The notes below the pieces were generated by a model. It was not told the DNA's origin, did no database searches, and saw only the letters and a program-made list of their open reading frames with translations. A stretch of DNA of 9,651 bases from NCBI GenBank assembly GCA_900540385.1, contig UQFY01000033.1:1-9651 (forward strand), read 5' to 3'. Shown here piece after piece: positions 1 to 6,541 of this stretch (position 1 is the stretch's first letter; each line of letters opens with the position of its first letter). The translations under genes were made by a program, and so were the position numbers. The DNA comes from an uncultured Mollicutes bacterium. GTDB lineage: Bacteria; Bacillota_I; Bacilli_A; RFN20; CAG-826.

Positions 1-138
1 TCTCAATTTTACGGCAATAAAAATAACACTTGTTTTTTCTTATCTAATTTTTTGTAATAAAACTTCTTTTAAGTTAAGTTGCAATATTTAAGTTAACATA
101 GTCTAAGAATCAACAATTTAAGGCTCTATGAATTCTAA

Positions 139-164
139 TGGGGATGGTAATTTTGCCATCCCCA
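139..164. repeat. Perfect 9-bp inverted repeat without a T-tract
   Basis: TGGGGATGG (139-147) pairs perfectly with CCATCCCCA (156-164) around an eight-base loop. It is very stable for this AT-rich DNA, but neither strand has a T-run after it, so it is not a standard intrinsic terminator. It lies beyond the rpsI terminator. Bases 1-138 are AT-rich and hold no gene I can support; only a repeated TAAGTTAAGTT-like motif (about 71-98) stands out. The hairpin could be a backup 3' structure, or belong to a transcript that starts or ends outside the window. Confidence 0.5.
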
Positions 165-196
165 CCGATTGTTACAACTTCTATGAGCTTTTATGC

Positions 197-227
197 AAAA
201 AAGCCCTGGAAATAAATCCAGAGCTTT
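197..227 (-). terminator. Rho-independent terminator of rplM-rpsI
   Basis: Read on the minus strand, the sequence forms an 11-pair stem (AAAGCTCTGGA with TCCAGGGCTTT, one G-U pair) with a six-base loop, followed by six T residues (197-202). It lies about 20 bases after the rpsI stop codon, the expected place for the operon terminator. Confidence 0.92.
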
Positions 228-245
228 GAAGATTCGAGAAAACGA

Positions 246-638
246 TTAACGTTTGCTGAATTGTGGAGCACGACGAGCTGCTTTTAAGCCGTACTTCTTT
301 CTTTCCTTGGAACGGGCGTTTCTGGTTAACATACCAGCAACTTTTAAGGTCTTACGATCTTCGCCAGCTTCCAAAAGGGCACGAGCGATGCCTAAACGGA
401 TAGCTTCGGCTTGTCCGGTGAATCCACCACCATTGACATCGGCGTGGATATCATATTTTCCTTCGGCACCAGTCAAGGTAAGAGGTTGCTTAAGGTTTTG
501 GACTAAGGTTGCATAAGGCATATATTCTTCAACGGCAACACCATTGACAAGGATTTCGCCTTTACCAGCACTGATCCAGACACGAGCAACGGAGCTCTTT
601 CTACGGCCAGTACCATAGTATTTCTTTTCTTCTGCCAT
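246..638 (-). CDS. rpsI: 30S ribosomal protein S9
   Basis: Ribosomal protein S9 (uS9) is a component of the 30S subunit head, and its basic C-terminal tail reaches towards the P-site tRNA. The 130-residue product has the family's full length and hallmarks: an N-terminal YYGTGRRKSSVARV, a central GGGFTGQAEAIRLGIARAL, a KERKKYGLKAARR segment and the invariant-type tail QFSKR. It is the second gene of the rplM-rpsI operon. Its RBS (AAGGAG, 649-654) overlaps the rplM stop codon, which suggests coupled translation. A strong terminator follows at 197-227. Identification is by sequence recognition and is essentially certain. Confidence 0.98.
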   Translation of the reverse strand: MAEEKKYYGTGRRKSSVARVWISAGKGEILVNGVAVEEYMPYATLVQNLKQPLTLTGAEGKYDIHADVNGGGFTGQAEAIRLGIARALLEAGEDRKTLKVAGMLTRNARSKERKKYGLKAARRAPQFSKR

Positions 639-651
639 ACTTGTCTACTCC

Positions 652-1095
652 TTATTTGATTTCAAGCACAACTGGTTGTTGGGCTTGTTGCTTGTGTTCA
701 GCACCTGCATAGACGAAGCACTTCTTCATCATGGCTCTTCCTAAGCGGTTGCTTGGAAGCATACCAGAAATGGCTCTTTCGACCATTTCCACAGGGAATT
801 CACGTTTCATAACACCAGCGGTACGGGTTCTTAAACCACCGTTATAGCCGGAAACGTTGTAATAATTCTTCTTGTGTTCGCCGCCCTCTTTACCAGTTAG
901 TTTGACTTTAGCGGCATTGATGATGATGACATAGTCACCACAATCTTCATTTTTTGCAAAGATTGGCTTGCCAGATCCCATTAAGATACCAGCGACTTTG
1001 GAGCTTAATCTGCCAAGAACCACATCAGTGGCGTCGACGATATACCATTGTCTTTTGATCTCAAGAGGCTTGGCAACAGTTGTTTGACGTTGCAT
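652..1095 (-). CDS. rplM: 50S ribosomal protein L13
   Basis: Ribosomal protein L13 (uL13) is an early-assembling 50S protein. The 147-residue product is the usual length for bacteria. It shows the conserved order WYIVDATDVVLGRLSS (about 17-32), GDYVIIINAAKVKLTGKE (about 53-70), KNYYNVSGYNGG and GMLPSNRLGRAMMKK, and ends in a Gln/Lys-rich tail. The start at 1095 has an AGAAGGA RBS a few bases upstream. It is the first gene of the operon with rpsI, 13 bases upstream of it. A consensus promoter and a 5'-terminal hairpin, described separately, precede it. In Firmicutes this operon is often regulated by its own product through an L13 leader RNA. Confidence 0.98.
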   Translation of the reverse strand: MQRQTTVAKPLEIKRQWYIVDATDVVLGRLSSKVAGILMGSGKPIFAKNEDCGDYVIIINAAKVKLTGKEGGEHKKNYYNVSGYNGGLRTRTAGVMKREFPVEMVERAISGMLPSNRLGRAMMKKCFVYAGAEHKQQAQQPVVLEIK

Positions 1096-1123
1096 AGTTA
1101 TTCCTTCTTTCTTGATTCATCTA

Positions 1124-1144
1124 GCGACGCTTCATTAAGCGCGC
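1124..1144 (-). promoter_or_regulatory. 5'-terminal leader hairpin, candidate L13 autoregulatory element
   Basis: The predicted 5' end of the rplM mRNA folds at once into a hairpin: GCGCGCTT pairs with AAGCG-T-CGC around an AATG loop, giving eight pairs and one bulged T. It sits between the predicted transcription start and the rplM RBS. An L13-binding leader is known upstream of rplM in many Firmicutes, so this is a reasonable candidate. I have not matched it to the covariance model. A simple mRNA-stabilising 5' stem is the alternative. Confidence 0.45.
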
Positions 1145-1150
1145 TCAAGT

Positions 1151-1179
1151 ATTATCATCAACCGAAAAAGTCTTGTCAA
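1151..1179 (-). promoter_or_regulatory. rplM-rpsI promoter (sigma-A type)
   Basis: On the minus strand a perfect -35 box TTGACA (1174-1179) is separated by exactly 17 bases from a -10 box GATAAT (1151-1156, one mismatch to consensus). The predicted transcription start is near 1144, about 50 bases upstream of the rplM ATG. This is a strong housekeeping promoter, as expected for a ribosomal protein operon. Confidence 0.85.
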
Positions 1180-1242
1180 CAAGAAAATGGCAAATTGTAA
1201 AGATATTCATTGGACAAATGTAAAGAATTGTCAAATTGTAGG

Positions 1243-2133
1243 TTACACCGACTTTTTTAGAGGGGTTTCTTCCATTTTTTTCATAAAAAACGGATAGAAA
1301 AACGTGCTCATAAGATCAAATAGCAAGAAGCCTAAAAGAAAGCCTGCGGTAACGTCAGTTGCAAAATGTGCCCCAACAATAATTCTTGAGATGGCACAAA
1401 GAATTGCCCAAATATAAGCGAATAAACGTAAAAGGAAAGAAGACTTATCAAATTTAGGAAGAATATATCCTAATAAAGAAACTGAGACGACCCCTATCGC
1501 GTTAATCGTATGCCCAGATGGGAAGGAAGCAAAGTTGCTAGATAAGTTGCCATTACATCCTAATATATAAACAGGCACAAAATATTGATCTGGGTTCCCT
1601 TCCAAAGTGACGATATATCTCCAACGTGGACGATGCCAAAAGAACTTAAATATATTCATCATAAAGAAAGAGCCGACCCACATAATCAAAACAAAGAGGG
1701 AGAAGGCAACTGCTTTACGTGGATTTTCAATTTTCGCAAAATAGGCGCATACCCCACCAATTACAAAATGAAGGATGCTAATCCCTACTGCTAAGCCCCA
1801 ACGAAGGGCTTTGCTCCAGCCATAATTCTTAGAATAGGAAATCAATCTTCCACCACTGTATCCAGAAAAGAATAGTGCAAGGAAAAGGAAAAGAGCTCCC
1901 CAAAGGATATTCATGAGTTTGCTTGATTTATTACGATATTTAAACAATAAGCAACACGCAAACACGCAAAGAAGTTGAAATGGCATCTCCGCTAAGTTTT
2001 CACCAATTCTTCCATAAATACTTGTAGGGTTATATAAAGCGTGGGTGATATTCAAATCAAAGAAAGCAAAAAGAATTAAAAGACCAACAAGAATAGGATA
2101 GATAATAAAACGTTCGATTTTTGTAATTTTCAT
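1243..2133 (-). CDS. PAP2-family integral membrane phosphatase
   Basis: Membrane phosphatase of the PAP2/type-2 phosphatidic acid phosphatase superfamily, which dephosphorylates lipid phosphates such as phosphatidic acid, phosphatidylglycerophosphate or undecaprenyl pyrophosphate. The exact substrate cannot be told. The three family motifs are visible: K163-FFWH-R168-P-R-W, PSGH (205-208) and SRIIVGAHFATD (249-260, with catalytic His256 and Asp260). In motif 1 the usual K-x6-R-P reads K-x6-R-W. Several hydrophobic segments surround the motifs. The product is 296 residues from the ATG at 2133; an in-frame GTG at 2148 would add five residues but lacks an RBS. A TACAAT box ends six bases before the ATG, so the mRNA may be leaderless. 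No terminator follows, so transcription may run on into rplM. Confidence 0.9.
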   Translation of the reverse strand: MKITKIERFIIYPILVGLLILFAFFDLNITHALYNPTSIYGRIGENLAEMPFQLLCVFACCLLFKYRNKSSKLMNILWGALFLFLALFFSGYSGGRLISYSKNYGWSKALRWGLAVGISILHFVIGGVCAYFAKIENPRKAVAFSLFVLIMWVGSFFMMNIFKFFWHRPRWRYIVTLEGNPDQYFVPVYILGCNGNLSSNFASFPSGHTINAIGVVSVSLLGYILPKFDKSSFLLRLFAYIWAILCAISRIIVGAHFATDVTAGFLLGFLLFDLMSTFFYPFFMKKMEETPLKKSV

Positions 2134-2139
2134 ATCCCT

Positions 2140-2145
2140 ATTGTA
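2140..2145 (-). promoter_or_regulatory. Candidate -10 box of the PAP2 gene (possible leaderless start)
   Basis: TACAAT on the minus strand ends exactly six bases upstream of the ATG at 2133, so the A of the ATG would be the expected +1. No good RBS is available: AGGG lies only two bases from the ATG. The -35 position is poor (TCACGT at a 17-base spacing), which limits confidence. Confidence 0.35.
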
Positions 2146-2164
2146 CACGGAAAGTGGAAATAAC

Positions 2165-2192
2165 GTGACTTTTCATATTATTCGTTTAATAT
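2165..2192 (+). promoter_or_regulatory. Weak candidate promoter of pepC
   Basis: GTGACT (2165-2170) and TAATAT (2187-2192) with a 16-base spacer lie 23 bases before the pepC start. Both boxes deviate from consensus. The site is proposed because pepC is divergent from its neighbour and must have its own promoter in the roughly 80-base gap. Confidence 0.3.
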
Positions 2193-2215
2193 CATTTCCG
2201 GAAAAAGGAGTACTT

Positions 2216-3553
2216 ATGGAAAAATACATTGAAATCAATAATCTTGAAAAATTCCAAGAAAACTACCAAGCAAAAAAGAATCTTGCCGTTTCTAGAAGAA
2301 GCGTAAGCAAAAACGGTTTAGTCAATTCCGCTATCGATGAAGATGAACTTCATTCTTTAAAAAACACCTTCTCCATTGATGTGGATGCAGGTGCTATCAC
2401 CAATCAAAAACAATCCGGTCGTTGCTGGATGTTTGCTGGATTAAACGTGATCCGTATGGTTTTAGCAAAGAAATTGAATGCTAAAAGCATGGAATTGTCC
2501 CAAGCCTATCTTCAATTTTATGACAAGCTCGAAAAAGCGAATTTTACTTTAGAGAAAGCTTTGCAAATTGCAAATGAGCCAATCGATTCTCGTTTAAACA
2601 CCTTCTTATTTGATTCTGGCATCGCCGATGGCGGACATTTCGCGATGTTTGTTAGCCTTGTGAAGAAATATGGCGTCGTTCCAAGTGAAATTATGCCAGA
2701 CAACTGCGTGAATTCTTCGACATCAGAACTCAATTCTCTCCTTACGAACTTAATCGGAAAAGACGTTCTCGTTCTTCGTGAAATGAAAAAAGAGAATAAA
2801 ACGGAAGAGGAAATCGAAGCAAAGAAAGAAGAAATGCTAAGCGAAATCTATAACGTCCTTTGTGTTTCTCTTGGCGTTCCACCAAAATCTTTCGTCTACG
2901 AATACAAAGATAAGGATGACAAGTTTGTTCGTTTGGAAGAATGCACTCCTCTTGAATTCTATAACAAATACATTGGTGTCAATTTAGATGACTATATGGT
3001 TCTTAGCGATGCTCCAATGAGTGGATACAAGATGTATCAAAAATATTCTTCCGAATGGGTGAATAATGTCATTGGTGGAGAGCCTGTCGTCTTCTTCAAT
3101 GTGAAAACAGAGGAAATGAAACAAGCCGTTATTGCTTCCTTAAAAGCCAACGAACTCGTTTGGTTTGGCTCCGATGTATCTGGCCAATCTTTAAGAAAAG
3201 AAGGATTACTTGGCTATAGCCTTATCCGCTTAGATGAACTTCTTGATATCAAATTATTAGAAGATAAAGGTGCTCGTATGGATACGAGAGTATCCTTCTG
3301 TAACCACGCGATGACCTTCACTGGCGTGAATCTTGTAGATGAGAAACCAAATCGTTGGAAAGTAGAAAACACCTGGGGCAAAGATGTTGGAAAGAATGGT
3401 TTCTTCGTTATGGATGACGCATGGTTTGATAACTATGTGTATGAAGTCTTCGTGAAGAAAGAATTCGTACCTGCTGAACTTCTTAAGAAATATGAAGAAA
3501 GCGACACAACCTATGTTGATCCATGGGCTGTCATGTGGGCAGAATTAGATTAA
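2216..3553 (+). CDS. pepC: Aminopeptidase C (bleomycin hydrolase family, C1B)
   Basis: Cytosolic cysteine aminopeptidase that removes N-terminal residues from peptides; the family is usually a hexamer with a barrel-enclosed active site. All three catalytic residues are present: Cys70 in NQKQSGRCWMFAG, His364 in CNHAMTFTGVN and Asn385 in WKVENTWG. The length of 445 residues fits the family. The start is the ATG at 2216, which has AAGGAG (2205-2210) five bases upstream. An in-frame TTG at 2141 would add 25 residues that are unlike the family and have no RBS. No signal peptide is seen, in line with a cytoplasmic peptide-scavenging role. It is transcribed alone and ends at a strong terminator. 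Confidence 0.96.
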   Translation: MEKYIEINNLEKFQENYQAKKNLAVSRRSVSKNGLVNSAIDEDELHSLKNTFSIDVDAGAITNQKQSGRCWMFAGLNVIRMVLAKKLNAKSMELSQAYLQFYDKLEKANFTLEKALQIANEPIDSRLNTFLFDSGIADGGHFAMFVSLVKKYGVVPSEIMPDNCVNSSTSELNSLLTNLIGKDVLVLREMKKENKTEEEIEAKKEEMLSEIYNVLCVSLGVPPKSFVYEYKDKDDKFVRLEECTPLEFYNKYIGVNLDDYMVLSDAPMSGYKMYQKYSSEWVNNVIGGEPVVFFNVKTEEMKQAVIASLKANELVWFGSDVSGQSLRKEGLLGYSLIRLDELLDIKLLEDKGARMDTRVSFCNHAMTFTGVNLVDEKPNRWKVENTWGKDVGKNGFFVMDDAWFDNYVYEVFVKKEFVPAELLKKYEESDTTYVDPWAVMWAELD

Positions 3554-3564
3554 GATCTATAGGC

Positions 3565-3605
3565 AAAAAAGATGGCCAAATTCAAACTTGGTCATCTTTT
3601 CTTTT
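3565..3605. terminator. Bidirectional terminator between pepC and the lipoprotein array
   Basis: AAAAGATGGCCAA (3567-3579) pairs with TTGGTCATCTTTT (3588-3600) around an eight-base loop, with one G-T pair. A run of T follows on the plus strand, and a run of A precedes it, which gives a T-run on the minus strand. It therefore serves both pepC (stop at 3553) and the convergent lipoprotein gene (stop at 3613). Confidence 0.93.
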
Positions 3606-3612
3606 GAGTTAT

Positions 3613-4221
3613 TTAGGCGTCTATGAACACTGACATTGTTCGCATGCTTCCGTTTAACGTATACATCTCGTCCCAACTAAATTCCAAGTGAAGTTTGTTC
3701 TGAAATGTTGCAGAGTACCATGCGTAGTATTTTGGATGCCCGTTCCAAGTGTCTTCTTCGCGTTTTTCACTGACAACATCCGTATCGTATCCTCTCTGAT
3801 AGAGGGCGCTTGGAAGGCTGGTGTATTCTCCACAATGTGACCAAATTGGGTATCCAATCGTGTAACCAAAATAGGAGAAGCCAAATTCGGGGTCCCTCGT
3901 CTTAAAACCAACAGCGGCATCGTTTCGATAATAAAATTCGGTTTCTAAACCATTTTTAACGCCGTATGTATAAACGTCAACTCCATCAGAGCGTTTTTCT
4001 TTATATTCAAAATCCGTTTGTTTGCCATCGTCAGAAGAGATAGTCTTACTCCCCCCATATTGAAGACCAAGGCAACGATAAATATCCTTTGGCTTGCTTC
4101 CAAGAATAGAAAACAACCCTTTATTCACATCATCAATTCTTTCTTGAAATACATCCTTTTTACTGCAAGAAGGAAGGGAAAAAAGTACGGAGGCGACAAT
4201 TAAAAGATAGGTTTTCTTCAT
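3613..4221 (-). CDS. Lipoprotein paralogue, intact copy at the distal end of the array
   Basis: Predicted exported lipoprotein of unknown function, 202 residues. The signal peptide MKKTYLLIVASV leads to lipobox LPSC, with Cys as the lipidated residue. I do not recognise the family, but it is a clear paralogue of the genes at 5303 and 5948 and of the pseudogene at 4506. Shared motifs are SDGVDVYTYG, LETEFYYRND, FKTRDPEFG, GYPIW, FQNKLHLEFSW, SMRTM and the C-terminal ending IDA. The ATG at 4221 is preferred because AAGGAG lies ten bases upstream; the in-frame ATG at 4230 is only one base from GGAG. It starts one base after the stop of the 44-codon mini-ORF at 4223-4357, an arrangement that suggests translational coupling. 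Confidence 0.85.
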   Translation of the reverse strand: MKKTYLLIVASVLFSLPSCSKKDVFQERIDDVNKGLFSILGSKPKDIYRCLGLQYGGSKTISSDDGKQTDFEYKEKRSDGVDVYTYGVKNGLETEFYYRNDAAVGFKTRDPEFGFSYFGYTIGYPIWSHCGEYTSLPSALYQRGYDTDVVSEKREEDTWNGHPKYYAWYSATFQNKLHLEFSWDEMYTLNGSMRTMSVFIDA

Positions 4222-4222
4222 T

Positions 4223-4357
4223 TTATTCATTCTCCTTAACTAAAGGCAAAGCATCTTTAGGATTTGTATGTATTTTAAACGTTCCTTGGTAGTCATCCTT
4301 TGCTCCTTCTTGGGTCAAAGACAGGCACATGAAAGGTAGTAAAAGAATGTCGATCAT
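4223..4357 (-). CDS. 44-residue mini-ORF joining the two ends of the large secreted protein
   Basis: This small ORF has its own promoter (4395-4423), a GAGG RBS, an ATG at 4357 and a TAA at 4223. Residues 1-20 (MIDILLLPFMCLSL then TQEGAK) match the signal peptide of the 446-residue protein at 6538-7878, with one substitution. Residues 24-44 (QGTFKIHT through LPLVKENE) match that protein's C-terminus (CQGTFKTY through LPLLKES). The roughly 400 residues between are absent. It is either an internally deleted remnant of the large gene or a functional secreted or leader peptide that brings ribosomes to the downstream lipoprotein start. The sequence does not decide between these. Confidence 0.65.
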   Translation of the reverse strand: MIDILLLPFMCLSLTQEGAKDDYQGTFKIHTNPKDALPLVKENE

Positions 4358-4374
4358 TTTGTTCCTCTTCAAGA
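4299..4374 (-). repeat. 76-bp repeat, distal copy (RBS plus signal-peptide code)
   Basis: Bases 4299-4374 match 7820-7895 with only three mismatches (73 of 76 identical). The block covers the RBS, the start and the first 20 codons of the mini-ORF. Similarity continues more weakly upstream through the promoter to about 4500. It marks the duplicated 5' end of the cassette. Confidence 0.9.
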
Positions 4375-4394
4375 ATTTTTTTCTTTGTATTTAT

Positions 4395-4423
4395 ATCTTA
4401 TATCAGGTTTTTATTTGCTTCAA
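4395..4423 (-). promoter_or_regulatory. Promoter of the distal mini-ORF/lipoprotein cassette
   Basis: On the minus strand, TTGAAG (4418-4423), a 17-base spacer and TAAGAT (4395-4400). The position and spacing match the promoter of the large gene (7916-7944), and the flanking DNA is similar, so the promoter was duplicated with the cassette. The predicted start lies about 30 bases before the mini-ORF ATG. Confidence 0.6.
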
Positions 4424-4505
4424 GCGTTCCATTTCTTTTGCTTACTTTTCACCATTTTCATCCGATATTTACTTATTTTTTACATATAAGAAACTTACAT
4501 TTCGT

Positions 4506-5088
4506 TTAGGCTTCCAAGAAGACCTCAAGTTCGATAATATTGCCATCAAAAGTGTAGATAGGACTACAAGAAAAATGAATATGAAGTCTATCTTCGAAAT
4601 TATATTCATACCAGGCATATCTTACATATCCATCGCCTGCTTCAGTGGGTTCTCTATGATGAGAGCAACTTGAGTAGCCTCTATTGATTAAGGTATAGAA
4701 CGCGGAATCTTCCCAATGTTCAGCGCTGCCATAACAAGGATACCCGATAGTTTTTCCGAAAACGGAAAAGCCGAAGCCAGGATCGCGAGTCCGAAAACCA
4801 ATTTCGAGTCCATCTTTAAAATAGAACTCCGTGGTAAAGCCATTTTCCGTGCCGCAATTATAAACATTTATCCCATCATTGTTTTTTTGAAGATGGAAAT
4901 TTTCATTGGACTCACCGCCTGGATGATATTTTTTTCCAACTTGGAGGAAAGTCTTCCAATTTCATCCCAAGCCGAAAATTGCATTGTTCGTTGACCTCAT
5001 CGATTTCTTTTTCCAAAGAACTCTTTGTGTTGCACGAGCAAATTAACGGGAGCAAAACTCCAAAAATCGACATTTTTTTGACTTTCAT
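4506..5088 (-). pseudogene. Frameshifted lipoprotein paralogue
   Basis: The fourth copy of the lipoprotein family. From the ATG at 5088 it reads MKVKKMSIFGVLL with lipobox ICSC and continues to GMKLEDF, then hits a TGA in that frame. Shifting frame near 4940-4950 restores the family sequence to the TAA at 4506: NNDGINVYNCG, FTTEFYFKDG, FRTRDPGFG, IGYPCYG, FEDRLHIHFS and the ending EVFLEA. The length of 583 bases equals 194 codons plus one base, consistent with a single inserted base. The conserved motifs are more divergent than in the intact copies (FTTEFYFKDG instead of LETQFYYRND), which favours a real decaying gene over a sequencing error. A degraded mini-ORF lies just upstream. Confidence 0.85.
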
Positions 5089-5094
5089 ATTCGT

Positions 5095-5214
5095 CTACTC
5101 CATTTTAATTAAAGGCATCGAATCAGATAAATCTGTATAAATTTTGAACGTGCCTTGACAGTCACATGTAACCTCAGCCTTAGTTCCTTCTTGGGCTAGG
5201 ACATTCTTCTCCAA
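5095..5214 (-). pseudogene. Second end-to-end remnant of the large secreted protein
   Basis: An open stretch of 39 codons ending in TAG at 5095. It reads LAQEGTKAE followed by DCQGTFKIYTDLSDSMPLIK. These are the end of the signal peptide and the C-terminus of the large protein at 6538-7878, with the body missing, as in the mini-ORF at 4223-4357. The N-terminal half of the signal peptide is lost and there is no good start codon (the first possible one is a TTG at 5214 without a convincing RBS), so it is probably not expressed. It ends six bases before the start of the frameshifted lipoprotein. Bases 5215-5302 hold no further gene; a degraded version of the array promoter may lie there (TGGAAG, then ATATAA). 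Confidence 0.7.
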
Positions 5215-5302
5215 AAGTGTTTTCCTTTTCGTTTATATACTTCATCGGGTTTCGTCTTCCACACGTGGATGCGTCATTTCATTTTTTCTAGTAAAAGAGA
5301 AA

Positions 5303-5908
5303 CTACGCGTCTAAAAAGACTTCCATTGTTCGCATACTGTATCCCGCTGAATAAGTGGAATTCCAGGAATAATTGACATGAAGTTTATTTTGAAATGTAA
5401 AAAGGCACCATGAATATGCACATTTTTCATTTACCGGATCATCTTCCCAAATGTCCTTTCCTATCTCCTTCTCAAATCCTTTTTGAATTAGCGTGGTAAA
5501 CAGTTCGGTATCACTGTCTTCCTGTTTTAAATTTCTCCATGCTGGGTAGTCAATTCCATATCCATAGATCGTTAATCCAAACCCCGGATCTCTCGTTTTA
5601 AAGCCAACAGCTATATCGTTTCTATAATAAAATTGGGTTTCTAGGTAATATTTCGTCCCAAAAGAGTACACATCTACTCCATCATCACGAGTTTCCTTAA
5701 ATTGGAAAATAGCCTCCGACCCATCGTCTGAGAGAAAGTTATATCTTATATGAAGGGTGCCTTTAAAGTTTTCCAATTTGCTTCCAAGAAAGCCTTGCAA
5801 ACCACTGCTATTCAATTCATCAATTGCCTTTTGCATTTCATTTTTAGCGTTACAAGAAACGAGCGATAGGAAACAAAGCGAAAACATCAAAATAGTTTTT
5901 TTCTTCAT
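5303..5908 (-). CDS. Lipoprotein paralogue, middle copy
   Basis: Predicted lipoprotein of 201 residues and unknown function. MKKKTILMFSLCFLS leads to lipobox LVSC, with Asn at +2. Family motifs in order are LGSKLENF (about 42-49), SDDGSEAIFQFKETRDDGVDVYSFG in pieces, LETQFYYRND, AVGFKTRDPGFG, IYGYGIDYPAW, FQNKLHVNYSW, SMRTMEV and the ending FLDA. It follows the related gene at 5948 after 39 bases with no terminator between, so the two are probably co-transcribed with the large gene. An AAGGA-type RBS lies about nine bases upstream of the start. Unlike the other cassettes, no mini-ORF remnant precedes this copy, so it looks like a simple tandem duplication of the 5948 gene. Confidence 0.88.
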   Translation of the reverse strand: MKKKTILMFSLCFLSLVSCNAKNEMQKAIDELNSSGLQGFLGSKLENFKGTLHIRYNFLSDDGSEAIFQFKETRDDGVDVYSFGTKYYLETQFYYRNDIAVGFKTRDPGFGLTIYGYGIDYPAWRNLKQEDSDTELFTTLIQKGFEKEIGKDIWEDDPVNEKCAYSWCLFTFQNKLHVNYSWNSTYSAGYSMRTMEVFLDA

Positions 5909-5947
5909 AAAGCCACATCCTTTTTACAAAAACAGCAGATTTTGAAA

Positions 5948-6541
5948 TCAAGCATCTAAAATAACCTCCATCGTATGTAAGGAACCGCCAACGGAATAAA
6001 GTTCATTCCAACTAAAGTTAATGTGTAGTTTTTCTTCGAAAACTGCCGAACACCATGGATATCTTACATAGTTTTCGTTTTGATCGATTTCATGTTCGAT
6101 TAATCCCGTTTCGATTTTAAAACCATGTTTTTCTAAAGCATCAAATAAGGAATCATAGTTTTCATATGGTGAATAAACTGGATATCCTGGGTAGTAGCCA
6201 TAAATCGTAAGTCCGAATTGAGGGTCTCTCGTTCTAAGCCCAACAGCCATATCATTACGATAATAGAACTGGGTTTCTAATCCATTCTTACTTCCGCATG
6301 TATAAACATCTACGCCATCATCACGAGTTTCTTTGAATTGGAAAGTGGCCTTGCTCCAATCATCGGAAAACACCCGCGAAGAAATCTTTAAGGTTTGAAA
6401 AAAATCATCTGGCTCACTTCCTAAAAAGGAACGTAAATAATTATTTAATTCATCGGACTTTTTTTGAATTGTGCTTCGTGAGTCACAAGAAAAAAGCGAT
6501 AAAGCACAAATGGAAATTAACAACATTCTTTTGTTATTCAT
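5948..6541 (-). CDS. Lipoprotein paralogue, copy coupled to the large secreted protein
   Basis: Predicted lipoprotein of 197 residues and unknown function. MNNKRMLLISICALS leads to lipobox LFSC with Asp at +2. It carries the array's shared motifs: LGSEPDDF, ETRDDGVDVYTCG, GLETQFYYRND, AVGLRTRDPQFG, GYPVYS, FEEKLHINFSW and EVILDA at the C-terminus. Its ATG overlaps the TGA of the 446-residue protein in an ATGA arrangement, so the two are very likely translationally coupled and act in the same process. This is the only place in the window where the large protein and its lipoprotein partner are both intact. The Asp at +2 acts as an inner-membrane retention signal in Enterobacteria, but that rule does not apply to Gram-positive cells. 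Confidence 0.9.
   Translation of the reverse strand: MNNKRMLLISICALSLFSCDSRSTIQKKSDELNNYLRSFLGSEPDDFFQTLKISSRVFSDDWSKATFQFKETRDDGVDVYTCGSKNGLETQFYYRNDMAVGLRTRDPQFGLTIYGYYPGYPVYSPYENYDSLFDALEKHGFKIETGLIEHEIDQNENYVRYPWCSAVFEEKLHINFSWNELYSVGGSLHTMEVILDA

Noticed and set aside
253..516. Plus-strand frame opposite rpsI
   Set aside because: A shadow of the conserved ribosomal protein gene, with no RBS or promoter.
2141..2215. N-terminal extension of pepC from a TTG
   Set aside because: It overlaps the PAP2 promoter region, has no RBS and adds residues before the normal family start; the ATG at 2216 has a strong RBS.
3654..3920. An 88-codon minus-strand frame inside the distal lipoprotein gene
   Set aside because: It overlaps the intact lipoprotein in another frame and lacks the family motifs and an RBS.
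4329..4994. Two plus-strand open frames (4329-4673 and 4716-4994)
   Set aside because: They run antisense to the frameshifted lipoprotein copy, its promoter region and the mini-ORF. The minus strand carries the family motifs; the plus frames have no RBS and no recognisable pattern.
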